Shown one piece after another: positions 6,410-8,090 of a DNA stretch of 8,090 nt. Position numbers and translations under genes: made by a program. This stretch comes from Burkholderiales bacterium. GTDB lineage: Bacteria; Pseudomonadota; Gammaproteobacteria; Burkholderiales; Thiobacillaceae. Within the stretch, counting starts at the first letter, position 1. Every line of letters starts with the position of its first letter. Where the stretch lies: assembly GCA_005793645.1 (NCBI GenBank), contig SXRG01000063.1:1-8090 (forward strand). Direction: 5' to 3'. A model generated the notes under the pieces. It made no database searches. It saw nothing but the letters and a program-made list of their open reading frames with translations, and was not told the DNA's origin.

Positions 6410-7783
6410 TCAACGCAGCACAGCGGCCGATTCAGGCACCTCGCGCGCCAACACATGCCGCACCCCCTCCTCATCCCAACCCAACTGGCTGACCTTGAGC
6501 AGCACGGCGCCTTCTTCCGGTAGCACGGTCACCGCCTCAACCCCGGAAAAGACCGTAAGCTGGGCGGCCAAATGTTGAGCCTGAAGCGTCTCTATTGGCC
6601 CAACATGAAACATTTGCGTTTTAACCCGAGGTGGCGGCGTCATGCTCATTGCCAGGCCCAACCAGACGCTCATCAAGACACCGCAAAAAACAAAGGTCGC
6701 CGAAAAGCCATACTGTTGAGCCAGCCAACCGCCCACCATCCCGCCCAAAAACAGCCCGAAGGCCTGCGCCGTATTGTAGATCCCCATTGCCGTCCCCTTG
6801 GCCTCGGGCGGCGCGATCTTGGAGACGAGCGATGGCAGGCTGGCTTCCAAGGTGTTGAAGGCGATGAAATAGAGTAGCAAGGCCAGAACGATCAGCCAGA
6901 AGTGCGTTAGCGCTACCGCCATCAAAACCTGCGCACCCAGCATGAGGGCGACCGAACCAACAAACACCGGCTTCATGCGGCCGTGCTTTTCGGCCACGAT
7001 AATAGCCGGCACCATGAGCACAAAGGAAACCAGCACAACCGGCAAATAAACCTGCCAATGCTCGGCCATCGGCAGGGACTGCTGCAGTGCAAAGGGAACC
7101 ACAACGAACATGGCCATCTGCGCGGCATGGAGGGCAAAGATACCAAAGTTCAGACGCAAGAGTTCCGGCCGCTGCAGGCAGTCCCCAAAACGGGCGGGAT
7201 TGGCTTGGGCATCCGAGTGGAACGCCGTCACGCCCGGATTCGGGGTCACAAAGCGAACCACACCCATCGCGGCAAAGGCCAAAATGGCCGTCAGCAGGAA
7301 CATGCCGGGGATGCCAATCCATGCATACAGGACGGGGCCGGCGGCCATCGAACCAGCAAAGGCGAGACCGATCGTCATGCCGATCATAGCCATCGCCTGG
7401 GTGCGTTTCTCCTCGCGCGTCAGATCGGCCAACAAGGCGGTCACCGCCGCCGAAATGGCCCCCGCGCCTTGCAAAGCGCGACCAGCAATGATGCCGTAGA
7501 TGCTATCGGCGTTGGCGGCCAGCAGGCTACCTATGGCAAATATAAAAAGTCCCAACATAATGATAGGTTTGCGACCAAAACGATCGGATGCCATTCCGAA
7601 CGGGATCATCAGAATCGCCTGCGTCAGACCATACATCCCCAGCGCAAGGCCGATCAGGGTGTGATCGTCGGTCAGCGTCCGCGCATAAACAGCAAACACC
7701 GGCAGAATCAGGAACATACCCAACATGCGCAGGCCGAAGATGCCCGCCAGCGAAATCGCGGCGCGGCGTTCGGAGGGGAGCAT
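6410..7783 (-). CDS. yajR: YajR-like MFS transporter with C-terminal YAM domain
   Basis: This 457-residue protein (E. coli YajR has 454) shows twelve likely membrane segments from about residue 10 to 381 and an MFS motif A, GMASDRFGRK (63-72), between segments 2 and 3. GRALQGAGAI (101-110), ALLADLTREEKRTQAMA (116-132) and EHWQVYL (241-247) closely match E. coli YajR. After the last membrane segment a soluble tail (about 396-450) resembles the ferredoxin-like YAM domain of that family. It is a proton-driven inner-membrane exporter by family; the substrate is unknown. The ATG at 7783 is chosen because SERRAAISLAGIF then starts as in homologues. GTG at 7819 and TTG at 7825 are also in frame, and none of the three has a clear Shine-Dalgarno. 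It is divergent from uvrA and upstream of ssb. Confidence 0.93.
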   Translation of the reverse strand: MLPSERRAAISLAGIFGLRMLGMFLILPVFAVYARTLTDDHTLIGLALGMYGLTQAILMIPFGMASDRFGRKPIIMLGLFIFAIGSLLAANADSIYGIIAGRALQGAGAISAAVTALLADLTREEKRTQAMAMIGMTIGLAFAGSMAAGPVLYAWIGIPGMFLLTAILAFAAMGVVRFVTPNPGVTAFHSDAQANPARFGDCLQRPELLRLNFGIFALHAAQMAMFVVVPFALQQSLPMAEHWQVYLPVVLVSFVLMVPAIIVAEKHGRMKPVFVGSVALMLGAQVLMAVALTHFWLIVLALLLYFIAFNTLEASLPSLVSKIAPPEAKGTAMGIYNTAQAFGLFLGGMVGGWLAQQYGFSATFVFCGVLMSVWLGLAMSMTPPPRVKTQMFHVGPIETLQAQHLAAQLTVFSGVEAVTVLPEEGAVLLKVSQLGWDEEGVRHVLAREVPESAAVLR

Positions 7784-7856
7784 CGGGGAAGGCGCAATGG
7801 CAGCGTTAGAGGAGGTCACAGTCAATTCAGGATGTCATAACAAGGCAAAGAGGGCG

Positions 7857-7862
7857 TATATT
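7857..7862 (+). promoter_or_regulatory. Candidate -10 box for uvrA
   Basis: TATATT lies 29 bases before the uvrA ATG and would give a leader of roughly 23 bases. The hexamer 17 bases upstream (GTCATA) matches the -35 consensus at only three positions. No LexA palindrome is visible in the 108 bases between the uvrA and transporter start codons. Confidence 0.35.
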
Positions 7863-7891
7863 AGCCGGTTTGCAATGCACACGACCAATCC

Positions 7892-8090
7892 ATGATCCGC
7901 ATCCGCGGTGCTCGCACCCATAATCTGAAAAACATTAATCTGGACCTGCCGACGCACCAGCTGGTTGTCATTACCGGGCTATCGGGTTCAGGCAAGTCAT
8001 CGCTGGCATTTGACACCCTGTATGCCGAAGGGCAACGCCGTTATGTCGAATCGTTATCGGCCTATGCGCGCCAGTTCTTGCAACTGATGG
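7892..8090 (+). CDS. uvrA: UvrABC excision repair protein subunit A, N-terminal part, cut by window edge
   Basis: Sixty-six codons are visible. The protein begins MIRIRGARTHNLKNINLDLP and contains the Walker A loop GLSGSGKSSLAFDTLYAEG (about residues 31-49), followed by QRRYVESLSAYARQF (50-64). This is the diagnostic N-terminus of UvrA, an ABC-type ATPase of about 940 residues that recognises bulky DNA lesions and loads UvrB. The first nucleotide-binding site is intact; the rest is outside the window. The ATG at 7892 is the only start after an in-frame TAG at 7862. There is no good Shine-Dalgarno. A six-codon frame starting at 7875 ends in an ATGA overlap with this start. Confidence 0.98.
   Translation, partial: MIRIRGARTHNLKNINLDLPTHQLVVITGLSGSGKSSLAFDTLYAEGQRRYVESLSAYARQFLQLM

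Noticed and set aside
6983..7840. Plus-strand open frame of 285 codons opposite the transporter gene
   Set aside because: It is antisense to a well-supported MFS protein and its product is low-complexity, rich in His, Arg, Gln and Gly, as expected of a shadow frame in GC-rich DNA.
7826..7891. Minus-strand promoter for the transporter gene (TAATAT near 7857-7863)
   Set aside because: The hexamer matches the -10 consensus at only four positions and the possible -35 boxes are badly spaced (8-9 or 19 bases), so no call was made.

Overview
The window is about 8.1 kb of moderately GC-rich DNA packed with housekeeping genes. It most likely comes from the chromosome of a gammaproteobacterium, or a near relative. 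AspRS, SSB, NudB, the YbhP-like and ClsB-like proteins, the YajR-like transporter and UvrA all read like proteobacterial chromosomal proteins. The YbhP/ClsB and AspRS/NudB pairings are also those of E. coli. I could not fix the genus from sequence alone. There are no insertion sequences, phage genes, CRISPR repeats, tRNAs or rRNAs.

Layout: all genes but one lie on the minus strand, so transcription runs from right to left. At the right edge, uvrA (start 7892) reads rightward out of the window. Divergent from it is a YajR-type MFS transporter (6410-7783). A 190-base gap with two inverted repeats follows, then ssb (5773-6219) and, 30 bases on, an unrecognised 294-residue protein (4858-5742). 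A 108-base gap carries a perfect TATAAT box. It leads into a compact six-gene array: an FmdB-type zinc ribbon (4501-4749), a DUF502 membrane protein (3899-4498), aspS (2085-3872), nudB (1654-2088), a ybhP-like endonuclease/exonuclease/phosphatase-fold gene (902-1657) and clsB (902 to beyond the left edge).

How the genes fit together: the last four genes of the array are joined by start/stop overlaps of 4, 4 and 1 bases, which strongly suggests one mRNA with translational coupling. The array would combine Asp-tRNA charging (AspRS), an early folate step (NudB) and cardiolipin synthesis (ClsB with its YbhP partner), plus two small proteins of unclear role. AspRS carries the His/Gly pair linked to non-discriminating enzymes, so it may also supply Asp-tRNA(Asn) to an amidotransferase. 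The right-hand part holds DNA repair and replication functions (uvrA, ssb) split by the transporter.

No spectacular new system is evident. The points most worth a second look are the uncharacterised protein after ssb, the structured ssb leader, the tightly coupled aspS-nudB-ybhP-clsB chain and the predicted relaxed tRNA specificity of AspRS.
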